From DATBDN01 sp036269895 (lineage in GTDB: Bacteria > Actinomycetota > Thermoleophilia > Solirubrobacterales > Thermoleophilaceae): a DNA stretch of 24,718 nucleotides. This document shows, in pieces, positions 1-6,778 of this stretch (its first letter is position 1; every line of letters starts with the position of its first letter). Under the pieces are notes generated by a model. The model made no database searches and had not been told where the DNA came from. It worked only from the letters and a program-made list of their open reading frames with translations. A program made the position numbers and the translations under genes. The stretch is from positions 1-24,718 of the forward strand of contig DATBDN010000112.1 in the NCBI GenBank assembly GCA_036269895.1, written 5' to 3'.

Positions 1-750
1 GCGCGCTTCCCATTCCCGCTCATGCACGTCGACACGGGCCACAACTTCCCCGAGGTGATCGAGTACCGCGACCGGCGCGTGACAGCGCTTGGCGAGCGGC
101 TGATCGTCGCCTCCGTGCAGGAGTCGATCGAAAGCGGCCGCGTGGTCGAGGAGACCGGGCCGCGCGCCTCGCGCAACCGCCTGCAGACCGTCACGCTGCT
201 CGACGCGATCGAGGAGCACGGCTTCGACGCCGCGATCGGCGGCGCCCGCCGCGACGAGGAGAAGGCTCGCGCCAAGGAGCGCGTCTTCTCGTTCCGCGAC
301 GACTTCGGGCAGTGGGATCCGAAGGCTCAGCGCCCCGAGCTCTGGAACCTCTACAACGGTCGCATCCGCAAGGGCGAGCACGTGCGCGTGTTCCCGCTCT
401 CGAACTGGACCGAGCTCGACGTCTGGCAGTACATCGACGAGGAGCAGCTCGAGGTGCCGTCGATCTACTTCGCCCACAAGCGCGAGGTCTTCCGCCGCGA
501 CGGGATGCTGCTGGCTGCCTCGCCGTACGTGCAGCTGATCGACGGCGAGCAGCCGTTCGAGGCATCGGTGCGCTACCGGACCGTCGGCGACATGAGCTGC
601 ACCGGCGGCGTGGAGTCGGACGCGGCCACCCTCGCGTCAGTCGTCGCCGAGATCGCTGCCACGCGCATCACCGAGCGCGGCGAGACCCGCGCCGACGACC
701 GCGTGACCGAGGCCGCGATGGAGGACCGCAAGAAGGAGGGCTACTTCTAG
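1..750 (+). CDS. cysD: Sulfate adenylyltransferase subunit 2 (ATP sulfurylase small subunit), 5'-partial
   Basis: This is the catalytic subunit of the CysDN ATP sulfurylase, which makes adenosine 5'-phosphosulfate from sulfate and ATP in the cytoplasm. The frame is open from base 1, so the gene begins outside the window; the ATG at 22 is an internal Met. The visible part starts with residues typical of the CysD core (PFPLMHVDTGHNFPEVIEY) and runs through GGARRDEEKARAKERVFSFR and the FPLSNWTELDVWQYI segment. It ends with the family's C-terminal GYF. The N-terminal PP-loop (SGGKDS) is not in the window. The stop is 2 bases before cysN, so the two are clearly one operon. An upstream cysH or cysC would be expected but cannot be seen. 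Identification is firm. Confidence 0.97.
   Translation, partial: ARFPFPLMHVDTGHNFPEVIEYRDRRVTALGERLIVASVQESIESGRVVEETGPRASRNRLQTVTLLDAIEEHGFDAAIGGARRDEEKARAKERVFSFRDDFGQWDPKAQRPELWNLYNGRIRKGEHVRVFPLSNWTELDVWQYIDEEQLEVPSIYFAHKREVFRRDGMLLAASPYVQLIDGEQPFEASVRYRTVGDMSCTGGVESDAATLASVVAEIAATRITERGETRADDRVTEAAMEDRKKEGYF
733..740 (+). promoter_or_regulatory. Ribosome binding site of cysN
   Basis: The string AAGGAGGG lies inside the last codons of cysD, 12 bases before the ATG at 753. It supports this ATG as the cysN start rather than any earlier in-frame codon inside cysD. Confidence 0.7.
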
Positions 751-752
751 CC

Positions 753-2069
753 ATGCCGGGCGCCTCCACGAATGGCCACCCGCGGGCGCTCGACGTCGAC
801 GCGGGCGATCACAGCGCCGGCCAGCTGCGCCTGGCGATCGTCGGCTCCGTCGACGACGGCAAGTCCACGCTGATCGGGCGGCTGCTGTTCGACTCGAAGC
901 AGATCTTCCAGGACCAGCTCGAGCACGTCGAGGAGACGAGCCGCCGCCGCGGCGACGGCTACGTGAACCTGGCGCTCCTGACCGACGGCCTGCGTGCCGA
1001 GCGTGAGCAGGGCATCACGATCGACGTGGCGCACCGCTACTTCGCGACGCCCAATCGCCGGTTCGTCATCGCGGACACCCCGGGCCACATCCAGTACACC
1101 CGCAACATGGTCACCGGGGCTGCGAATGCCGACGTCGCCGTGATCCTGATCGACGCACGCAACGGTGTGGTTGAGCAGACGCGCCGGCACGCCTACATCG
1201 CGTCGCTCGTGGGAATCCGCCACCTGGTCGCGTGCGTCAACAAGATGGACCTGGTCGGCTTCCACGAGGCCGCCTTCGAAGCCGTCGCGGCGGACTTTCG
1301 TGAGCTCGCCAACAAGCTGAGCATCCCCGATATCACGTTGATTCCGGTGTCGGCGCTCAACGGCGACAACGTCGTCGATCGCTCCGGCGAGATGCCGTGG
1401 TACCAAGGGCCGCCCCTGCTCCACCACCTCGAGCGGGTGCGCGTGGCATCCGACCGGAATCTGTTCGAGGTGCGCTTCCCGGTTCAGTACGTGATCCGCC
1501 CGATGTCCGACGAGCATCACGACTACCGTGGTTACGCGGGCCAGCTCGCCAGCGGCGTCCTGCACAGGGGCGATGACGTCGTGGTCCTACCCGCCGGCCA
1601 CCACACACGTGTGAAGAAGCTTGACACCTTCGACGGCGAGCTGAATGAGGTGTTCCCGCCGCAGTCGGTAACCGTGCTGCTCGAGGACGATCTCGACGTC
1701 TCACGCGGCGACATGCTGGTCAGTCCCGCTGACAGCCCACAGCCCGCGCGCCGGCTCGCGGCGACGCTCTGCTGGATGGCGGAGCAGCCGCTGGTACCGC
1801 GCGGCAAGTACGTGATTCGCCACACCACGCGCGAGGCGCGCGCGATCGTCGAGGAGATCACTCACAAGATCGACATGCACACGCTCGAGCAGGTCACCGA
1901 CGTGAGCAACCTCGAGCTGAACGACATCGGCGCCGTGAAGCTGCGCCTGAGCTCGCCGCTGGTGGTCGACGACTACCGGCGCAACCGTCAGACCGGAAGC
2001 TTCATCCTGATCGATGAGGCGACGAATGCCACTGTCGGCGCCGGCATGATCACCGGCGCCGACAGCTAG
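753..2069 (+). CDS. cysN: Sulfate adenylyltransferase subunit 1 (ATP sulfurylase GTPase subunit)
   Basis: This is the GTPase partner of CysD; GTP hydrolysis drives APS synthesis. The protein is 438 aa, which fits a stand-alone CysN without a fused C-terminal APS kinase (CysC) domain. EF-Tu-like motifs are visible in order: P-loop GSVDDGKST at about residues 31-39, the switch region around EREQGITIDVAHRYF, G3 DTPGH, and G4 NKMD. Beta-barrel domains follow (for example QYVIRPMSDEHHDYRGYAG). The frame stays open far upstream through cysD, but the ATG at 753 is chosen because AAGGAGGG precedes it and the family N-terminus starts just before the P-loop. The start codon lies 2 bases after the cysD stop. 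The gene converges on the flavin oxidase gene, whose stop is 16 bases away. Confidence 0.97.
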   Translation: MPGASTNGHPRALDVDAGDHSAGQLRLAIVGSVDDGKSTLIGRLLFDSKQIFQDQLEHVEETSRRRGDGYVNLALLTDGLRAEREQGITIDVAHRYFATPNRRFVIADTPGHIQYTRNMVTGAANADVAVILIDARNGVVEQTRRHAYIASLVGIRHLVACVNKMDLVGFHEAAFEAVAADFRELANKLSIPDITLIPVSALNGDNVVDRSGEMPWYQGPPLLHHLERVRVASDRNLFEVRFPVQYVIRPMSDEHHDYRGYAGQLASGVLHRGDDVVVLPAGHHTRVKKLDTFDGELNEVFPPQSVTVLLEDDLDVSRGDMLVSPADSPQPARRLAATLCWMAEQPLVPRGKYVIRHTTREARAIVEEITHKIDMHTLEQVTDVSNLELNDIGAVKLRLSSPLVVDDYRRNRQTGSFILIDEATNATVGAGMITGADS

Positions 2070-2071
2070 CC

Positions 2072-2086
2072 AGACGCGGGACGTCT
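2072..2086. terminator. Weak inverted repeat between convergent cysN and oxidase genes
   Basis: AGACG and CGTCT form a 5-bp stem around CGGGA in the 16-base gap between the two convergent stop codons. There is no T-tract on either strand. It may act as a weak bidirectional end signal, but it is short enough to be chance. Confidence 0.25.
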
Positions 2087-3495
2087 CAGCGCGCCGCGCC
2101 TGAAGGTGCGATGTTCTGGTTGACCTGGAACAGGTTGTTCGGGTCGTACTTGTCCTTGAGCTCCACGAGCCGCGCGTACTTCTCCGGGCTGAAGCCGGCG
2201 CGCACATGATCCGCGCCTTCGTCCTGCTCGAAGTTGAGGTAAACGCCGCCGGTCGCGTACGGCTCCATCGCGGCGTAGTACTCGCGTACCCAGCCGATGT
2301 GGTCGTCGTTCTCGGCCGGGTCCGACCACGCCGCGATCGGGTGCCACATGTAGGGCGCGTCGCGATGGCTGGCGGCCGTCGCGTCTTCCGGCACGCGTGC
2401 AATTGCGCCGCCTGTCCGGAAGAGAATCGCCTGGCTCATCGGGCTGGCAACCTTGCGGCCTTCGTCGATGTAGGCGTCGATTGCGGCATCAGGCATGCCC
2501 GTCAGGTGCTTCCCGCCGTGGTAGTTGAGCCAGCCCGTCGGCGAGAACGGGTCGACGATCGCCTGGAATGCGGTGTAGGGAATGCGGTCGAGCAGGTCGA
2601 CCGCCGGGGGCCCGATCTCGGTCTTGAGCGGGCGGAGCGCCTCCTCGCCTTCGTCGGCAGTACCGACGTACATGGCGAGGATGCCCATGACCGGTTTGCC
2701 CTGGACTTCCGGAGGCACGAACGGCTCCGGCGGCGCCAGCAGGACGCCTAGTGCAGTGGCGACCTCGTCGGGACCGTCCTCGACCCAGTCGCGCCACGCG
2801 CGTGCGACGTCCTTGGCGGTGTCGATCGGGTGAACGACCATGCCGCCGTAGATCATCGGCCCGAGGTCGTGCAGGCGGAACTCGTAGGAGGTGACCACGC
2901 CGAAGTTGCCGCCGCCACCACGCAGGCCCCACAGCAGGTCCGCGTTCTCGTCCTCGCTCGCTGTCACCACGCGCCCGTCGGCGGTCACGACCTCCGCAGA
3001 GATGAGGTTGTCGCACGCCAAGCCGTGGACGGTCGAGATCCACGCGTAGCCACCGCCAAGCGTGAAGCCGCCGACGCCCGTGCCGGTCATGCGCCCGCCC
3101 GGCGTCGTCAAGCCGTACAGCTGCGTCTCGCGGTCGAACTCGCCCCAGGTCACGCCTGCGTTGACGCGCGCCGTGCGCCGCTTCAGATCGACGTGGACGC
3201 CCTTCATGCCGCGCAGGTCGACCACGATCCCGTCGTCGCAGACGGCGTTCCCGGCCACGTTGTGGCCGCCGCAGCGGACTGCCAGCGGCAGTCCTTTCTC
3301 CCGTGCCAGGGTCACGGCGTCGATCACGTCCGCGGTACCGGTGCAACGCGCAACCAGGACCGGGTGCTTGTCGACCATCCCGTTGTAGACGGCACGCGCC
3401 TCGTCGTAACCGTGGTCACCCGGGCGGAACTGCTCGCCCTGGAAGGCTGCGTCCAGCTCGATGGTGGCTCCGGCCGCCGTTGCTGAACTGTCCAT
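2086..3495 (-). CDS. FAD-binding oxidoreductase, berberine-bridge / 6-hydroxynicotine oxidase type
   Basis: A 469-aa PCMH-type flavoprotein oxidase; the substrate is unknown. RCGGHN at about residues 74-79 contains the His (H78) that in this family carries 8-alpha-linked FAD. The FAD-domain glycine signature GTGVGGFTLGGGY is at about 138-150. The C-terminus has the BBE domain ending KYDPNNLFQVNQNI. At the position where bicovalent BBE-like enzymes have a second, flavin-binding Cys (four residues before GVGG), this protein has Met136, so a monocovalent flavin like that of 6-hydroxy-D-nicotine oxidase is predicted. The ATG at 3495 is chosen because AAGGAGG lies 5 bases upstream; an earlier in-frame start at 3609 would add 38 residues with no family match. 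No signal peptide is evident. It is transcribed toward cysN, away from the small ORF at 3608. A role in sulfur metabolism is not supported. Confidence 0.9.
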   Translation of the reverse strand: MDSSATAAGATIELDAAFQGEQFRPGDHGYDEARAVYNGMVDKHPVLVARCTGTADVIDAVTLAREKGLPLAVRCGGHNVAGNAVCDDGIVVDLRGMKGVHVDLKRRTARVNAGVTWGEFDRETQLYGLTTPGGRMTGTGVGGFTLGGGYAWISTVHGLACDNLISAEVVTADGRVVTASEDENADLLWGLRGGGGNFGVVTSYEFRLHDLGPMIYGGMVVHPIDTAKDVARAWRDWVEDGPDEVATALGVLLAPPEPFVPPEVQGKPVMGILAMYVGTADEGEEALRPLKTEIGPPAVDLLDRIPYTAFQAIVDPFSPTGWLNYHGGKHLTGMPDAAIDAYIDEGRKVASPMSQAILFRTGGAIARVPEDATAASHRDAPYMWHPIAAWSDPAENDDHIGWVREYYAAMEPYATGGVYLNFEQDEGADHVRAGFSPEKYARLVELKDKYDPNNLFQVNQNIAPSGAAR

Positions 3496-3500
3496 AAACC

Positions 3501-3507
3501 CCTCCTT
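3501..3507 (-). promoter_or_regulatory. Ribosome binding site of the FAD oxidase
   Basis: AAGGAGG on the - strand, 5 bases before the ATG at 3495. It fixes the start of the oxidase gene and directly abuts a 23-bp palindrome. Confidence 0.75.
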
Positions 3508-3508
3508 G

Positions 3509-3531
3509 TCGTGTGGCAGTCGGCCACACGA
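3509..3531. promoter_or_regulatory. Perfect 9-bp inverted repeat, likely operator or leader hairpin of the oxidase gene
   Basis: The arms TCGTGTGGC and GCCACACGA are exact reverse complements separated by AGTCG. The repeat ends one base before the Shine-Dalgarno sequence of the oxidase gene. As DNA it has the size and symmetry of a dimeric repressor site (TetR-, GntR- or MarR-like). As RNA it would make a stable stem just upstream of the ribosome binding site. Its regulator is not identifiable from the window. Confidence 0.6.
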
Positions 3532-3594
3532 GCCGAAATCCAAACTAATCGACCGACCCTCCCAGCGGCTGGTTCCGCTGTCAAGAGGCGCGGG

Positions 3595-3600
3595 TACAAC
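3595..3600 (+). promoter_or_regulatory. Possible -10 element of the 60-codon ORF (leaderless arrangement)
   Basis: TACAAC ends 7 bases before the ATG at 3608, a spacing that would place the transcript start at or next to the ATG. No convincing -35 hexamer is seen and there is no Shine-Dalgarno sequence in front of this ATG. Confidence 0.3.
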
Positions 3601-3607
3601 CGTCAAC

Positions 3608-3790
3608 ATGGAGCAGCGCGCATACGGCCAGAGCCCAGTCCTGCATTACCTCGCGGTTGCGCGTGCCGCACGCGACTTCGGGCTGGACCCGGACAAGCTC
3701 GATCGCCTTGCGATGCGCTTCGTTCCCACGCCCGACTCGGTGGCGTCGTTCGCCGACGCGGTCGCGGACGCGCTCCTCGAGCGCGACTAG
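3608..3790 (+). CDS. Small hypothetical protein (60 aa)
   Basis: A 60-codon ORF with strong G/C bias in third positions, as in the neighbouring real genes. The product is a small, mostly helical-looking soluble protein beginning MEQRAYGQ, with the segment GLDPDKLDRLAMRF and ending ALLERD. It has no Cys, no membrane segment and no motif I recognise. The ATG at 3608 is preferred over an earlier in-frame start at 3461, which would run back through the palindrome into the oxidase coding region. The stop overlaps the rrf2 stop tail to tail within CTAG. It may be a real short gene; codon bias is the main evidence. Confidence 0.5.
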   Translation: MEQRAYGQSPVLHYLAVARAARDFGLDPDKLDRLAMRFVPTPDSVASFADAVADALLERD

Positions 3791-4245
3791 CGGACTTCCC
3801 AGGCGTCCTGGTCCGCAATCAGGGCGCGGACGTGGTCGGGCAGCTTTTTGCCGGCCATGTCCGCCAGCGTCGTCTCCTCGAGGACGCTGCGCAACGCAGC
3901 CCGCACGGCCACCCAGATCTCGCGCAGCTGCTCGGCTGAGCCGTGGTAGGTGAGCGCGTTCGGTTTCGTGCCCGCGACGTTGGCCAGCGGGCCATCGACC
4001 GCGCGGATGACGTCCGCCAGGGTGATGTCCGCCGGGTCTCGCGCCAGCAGGTAGCCGCCCTCCACACCGCGGCGGCTCTCGACGACGTTCGCGTTGCGCA
4101 GGTCGCCGAGGATGTTCTCGAGGAAGCGCAGGGGTATGCCCTGCGCCTTCGCGATCGTCTCGCCCTTTACGGGGTCGGCGCTGGCGAGTGAGGCGAGCTC
4201 GATGGCCGCGCGAAGCGCGTAGTCGGTCTTGGCTGAGATGCGGAT
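3787..4245 (-). CDS. Rrf2-family transcriptional regulator, CymR-like, with non-standard start
   Basis: A predicted 152-aa winged-helix repressor. The N-terminus aligns with the invariant Rrf2 start (RISAKTDYALRAAIELA), followed by the helix-turn-helix region (about 28-50) and the wing RRGVEGGYLLARDP (about 58-71). It contains no cysteine, so it cannot hold the IscR/NsrR iron-sulfur cluster. The C-terminal REIWVAVRAALRSVLEETTL resembles CymR of Bacillus, the cysteine-metabolism repressor. The codon where family members have Met is ATC (4245-4243). No ATG, GTG or TTG lies in frame between an upstream TGA and that point. The next in-frame GTG (4065) would delete the whole DNA-binding domain. 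The gene overlaps the last 79 bases of cysA. A one-base change or indel, or a rare AUC start, would explain it. Its position as last gene of the sulfate operon suggests autoregulation. Confidence 0.8.
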   Translation of the reverse strand: MRISAKTDYALRAAIELASLASADPVKGETIAKAQGIPLRFLENILGDLRNANVVESRRGVEGGYLLARDPADITLADVIRAVDGPLANVAGTKPNALTYHGSAEQLREIWVAVRAALRSVLEETTLADMAGKKLPDHVRALIADQDAWEVR

Positions 4246-5186
4246 TCGCCAATTGTGGCCCGGACGTAGACGATGTCGCCTTCTCGCAACTCAAGTTGCT
4301 CCGCCTCGGTCCGCGGAAGCTGGGCCGAAACCCGCTGCCCGTCGCCCAGTGAGAGCTCCACCCGCACCTCGAATCCGAGCCGCACGATGCGGTCCACGAC
4401 CGCCTCTTCGGCCGACGGCACGGGATCCACCAGCAGCTGGATGTCGTGCGGGCGGACGAGCTCTCCGTCCAGGTGCGTGACCGGGCCGATGAAGTTCATG
4501 ACGAAGTCATTCGCCGGCTGGTCGTAGAGCTGGGTCGGGGTGCCGGCCTGTTCGACCTTGCCGTGCGAGATCACCACGATCTGGTCAGCCAGCTCCATCG
4601 CCTCTTCCTGGTCGTGCGTAACGAACAAGGTCGTCACCGGCATCTCGAGGTGGAGCCGCCGCAGCCACGCTCGCAACTCCTCGCGCACGTTCGCGTCGAG
4701 CGCGCCAAACGGCTCGTCGAGCAGCAGCACCGAGGGCTCAACCGCCAGCGCGCGCGCCAGGGCCATGCGCTGGCGCTGGCCGCCCGAGAGCTCGCTCGGG
4801 TAGCGCTTCGAGAACTGGCTCAGCTGCACGAGGTCGAGCAGCTCGCCGACGCGGCGGTTGACGTCGGCCTTGGCGCGCTTGCGGATGCGCAGCCCGAAGG
4901 CAACGTTCTCGCGCACCGTCATGTGCTTGAAGGCGGCGTAGTGCTGGAAGACGAAGCCGACGCCCCGCTCCTGCGGCGTCACGCCGGTCATCTCGCGGCC
5001 CTCGATGCAGACAGTGCCCTCGTCGGGCGACTCGAGCCCGGCGATGATGCGCAGCAGCGTCGACTTGCCGCCGCCGCTGGGTCCGAGCAGTGCCGTCAGC
5101 GAGCCGGCCGGAACCTCGATCGAGACGTCGTCGAGCGCGACGAAGTCGCCGAAGCGCTTGGTGATGTTGCGGGCCTCGATTGCCAT
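4167..5186 (-). CDS. cysA: Sulfate/thiosulfate ABC transporter ATP-binding protein
   Basis: The 339-aa ATPase of the sulfate importer, acting at the inner face of the membrane. Walker A is GPSGGGKST at 35-43, followed by the signature LSGGQRQR, Walker B VLLLDEP, the D-loop GALDANVREELRAW and the H-loop FVTHDQEEAMELAD. GALDANVREELRAWLRRLH is typical of CysA rather than of other importer ATPases. A C-terminal TOBE-like regulatory segment follows (PHDIQLLV to GDIVYVRA). The last 30 or so residues (Ser/Pro/Arg-rich, ending SPAPTP) are unlike the family end and are read through the beginning of rrf2 in another frame. The ATG at 5186 is chosen because AAGGAGG precedes it. It shares one base with the cysW stop (TGATG), which implies translational coupling. 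Confidence 0.97.
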   Translation of the reverse strand: MAIEARNITKRFGDFVALDDVSIEVPAGSLTALLGPSGGGKSTLLRIIAGLESPDEGTVCIEGREMTGVTPQERGVGFVFQHYAAFKHMTVRENVAFGLRIRKRAKADVNRRVGELLDLVQLSQFSKRYPSELSGGQRQRMALARALAVEPSVLLLDEPFGALDANVREELRAWLRRLHLEMPVTTLFVTHDQEEAMELADQIVVISHGKVEQAGTPTQLYDQPANDFVMNFIGPVTHLDGELVRPHDIQLLVDPVPSAEEAVVDRIVRLGFEVRVELSLGDGQRVSAQLPRTEAEQLELREGDIVYVRATIGESASQPRPTTRFARPSSSPHSPAPTP

Positions 5187-5983
5187 CAGGTCCTCCTTGA
5201 TCGCCTGCGGTCGAGATAGGTCAGGCTGAGTAGCGCGGACATCGCGCATACCGCCAGCAGCACGGAGATTGCGTAAGCGCCGGTCACGTCAAAGCCTTCG
5301 AATCGGTCCTGCACGTACAGCGTGAGAGTCTCGGTCTGGCCCTGGAGATGGCCGGAAACGACGGCAACGGCGCCGAACTCGCCGAGGGCGCGGGCGGTCG
5401 TGAGCACGACGCCGTAGGCGACGGCCGGCCGGATGGCGGGCAGCGTGACGCGCCAGAAGGTCTGCCAGCCACTGGCGCCGAGCGTGCTGGCCGCCTCCTC
5501 CTGCTCGGTGCCGATCTCGCGCAGCACGGGCGCGACTTCGCGGACAACGAACGGCAGCGAGACGAACATCGTCGCGAGAACGATCCCCGGCGTGGAGAAG
5601 ATGACCCGAACCCCGTTCGAGACCAGCCAGCTGCCGGCCCAGCCCTGCTCGCCGTAGACGAACACCAGGGCGAGGCCGACCACGATCGGCGAGATCACGA
5701 ACGGCAGGTCGATGATGCGCTCGATGACGGCCTTGCCACGGAAGCTGCGGCGCTCGAGCGCCAGTGCGGTGATGATCCCGAAGACGGTGTTGACCGGCAC
5801 GGCGATCGCCACAACGAGCATGGTCAGGCCGATGGCGTGCAGAGCATCCGGCGTCGTCAGCGCCGCGAAGAGCGTGCCGAGGCCGTGCTCGAATGCGCGG
5901 TAGAAGACCATGCCCACGGGCAGCACGAGCAGGATCGCCAGGTACCCCAGTGCGACGCTGCGCAGCGCAATACGTGACTTCAT
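5186..5983 (-). CDS. cysW: Sulfate ABC transporter permease CysW
   Basis: A 265-aa inner-membrane permease with about six hydrophobic segments, the first at about 11-28. The permease-ATPase coupling EAA loop is EEAASTLGASGWQTFWRVTLP at about 162-182. The stretch IDLPFVISPIVVGLALVF and the segment ARALGEFGAVAVVSGHLQG are typical of CysW. The ATG at 5983 overlaps the cysT stop by four bases (ATGA). The gene is third in the sbp-cysT-cysW-cysA-rrf2 operon. With CysT it forms the channel through which the sulfate-binding protein delivers its ligand. Confidence 0.95.
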   Translation of the reverse strand: MKSRIALRSVALGYLAILLVLPVGMVFYRAFEHGLGTLFAALTTPDALHAIGLTMLVVAIAVPVNTVFGIITALALERRSFRGKAVIERIIDLPFVISPIVVGLALVFVYGEQGWAGSWLVSNGVRVIFSTPGIVLATMFVSLPFVVREVAPVLREIGTEQEEAASTLGASGWQTFWRVTLPAIRPAVAYGVVLTTARALGEFGAVAVVSGHLQGQTETLTLYVQDRFEGFDVTGAYAISVLLAVCAMSALLSLTYLDRRRSRRT

Positions 5984-6762
5984 CGCGACCACCTCCGGCC
6001 GAGGACGCCGAGGCCGGTGAGCAGCACCAGCGACGCCGCGAGCAGCGTGACCGAGACCGCGGCGGCGCCAGCCTGGTCGCCGCTCTGGATGCGGTTGTAG
6101 ATGAAGACCGAGCCGACCTCCGTCTTGAACGGCAGGTTGCCCGAGATCAGGACCACGGAGCCGAACTCGCCGAGCGCGCGGCCAAGGGCCAGCCCCGCCC
6201 CGGAGATGATCGCCGGCGCCAGCGCCGGCAGGATCACGCGCCGGAAGGTGGTGAACGCGCCCGCGCCGAGCGACGCCGCCGCCTCCTCTACCTCCTGGTC
6301 CAGCTCCATCAGCACCGGCTGCACCGAGCGGACGACGAACGGCAGCGTCACGAACAGCAGCGCGAACAGCACGGCCCACCTCGTGAACGCGATGTCGACG
6401 GGCGCCGGGCCCTTCGGGCCGTAGAGCGCCAGCAGCGTGAGGCCGGCGACGATCGTCGGAAGCGCAAATGGCAGGTCGATCATCGAGTTGACAAGTGACT
6501 TGCCATGGAAGTCGTCGCGTACGAGCACCCAGGCGATCAGCGTGCCGCTGACCGCGTTGACCGTGGCCACGACCACAGACATGAGCAGGGTGAACTTGAG
6601 CGCCGCCACCGCCTCGCCGCCCGAGATCGCGTTCCAGAAGCCGCCGAGGCCGTCGTCGGTGCTGCTGGCCACCAGCGCAGCCAGCGGCAGCAGCACCATC
6701 ACGCTCAGCCACGCGATCGAGATACCGAGCAGCGGCAGGCGCAGGCGCGCCCGCCGCTGCAC
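5980..6762 (-). CDS. cysT: Sulfate ABC transporter permease CysT (CysU)
   Basis: A 260-aa inner-membrane permease, partner of CysW. Hydrophobic segments begin at about residue 9. The IDLPFALPTIVAGLTLLALYG region is at about 95-114, the EAA loop EEAAASLGAGAFTTFRRVILP at about 159-179, and GRALGEFGSVVLISGNLPF follows; this last is the CysT form of the motif. The frame stays open to 6930, but that would run into sbp. The GTG at 6762 is the start that gives the usual family N-terminus. Its Shine-Dalgarno sequence is weak, so coupling to the sbp stop 16 bases upstream is likely. The stop overlaps the cysW start by four bases. Confidence 0.93.
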   Translation of the reverse strand: MQRRARLRLPLLGISIAWLSVMVLLPLAALVASSTDDGLGGFWNAISGGEAVAALKFTLLMSVVVATVNAVSGTLIAWVLVRDDFHGKSLVNSMIDLPFALPTIVAGLTLLALYGPKGPAPVDIAFTRWAVLFALLFVTLPFVVRSVQPVLMELDQEVEEAAASLGAGAFTTFRRVILPALAPAIISGAGLALGRALGEFGSVVLISGNLPFKTEVGSVFIYNRIQSGDQAGAAAVSVTLLAASLVLLTGLGVLGRRWSR

Positions 6763-6778
6763 ATCCAGGGCTATGGCA

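Noticed and set aside
312..752. N-terminal extension of the cysN frame back to 312
   Set aside because: It lies wholly inside cysD in another frame, encodes an Arg/Ala-rich sequence typical of shadow frames, and a ribosome binding site marks 753 as the start.
3579..3584. TTGACA on the - strand upstream of the FAD oxidase as a promoter -35
   Set aside because: At 16-19 bases downstream there is only GC-rich sequence (GAGGGT) with no resemblance to a -10, so no promoter was called from it.
3581..4294. 237-aa - strand frame over rrf2 and the small ORF
   Set aside because: Its composition (Arg, His, Pro-rich) is that of an out-of-frame shadow, while the overlapping rrf2 frame matches a protein family.
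5984..6712. Long extension of the cysW frame to 6712
   Set aside because: The extension is Arg/Ala/Gly-rich shadow sequence over cysT; the ATGA overlap with cysT gives the natural start at 5983.
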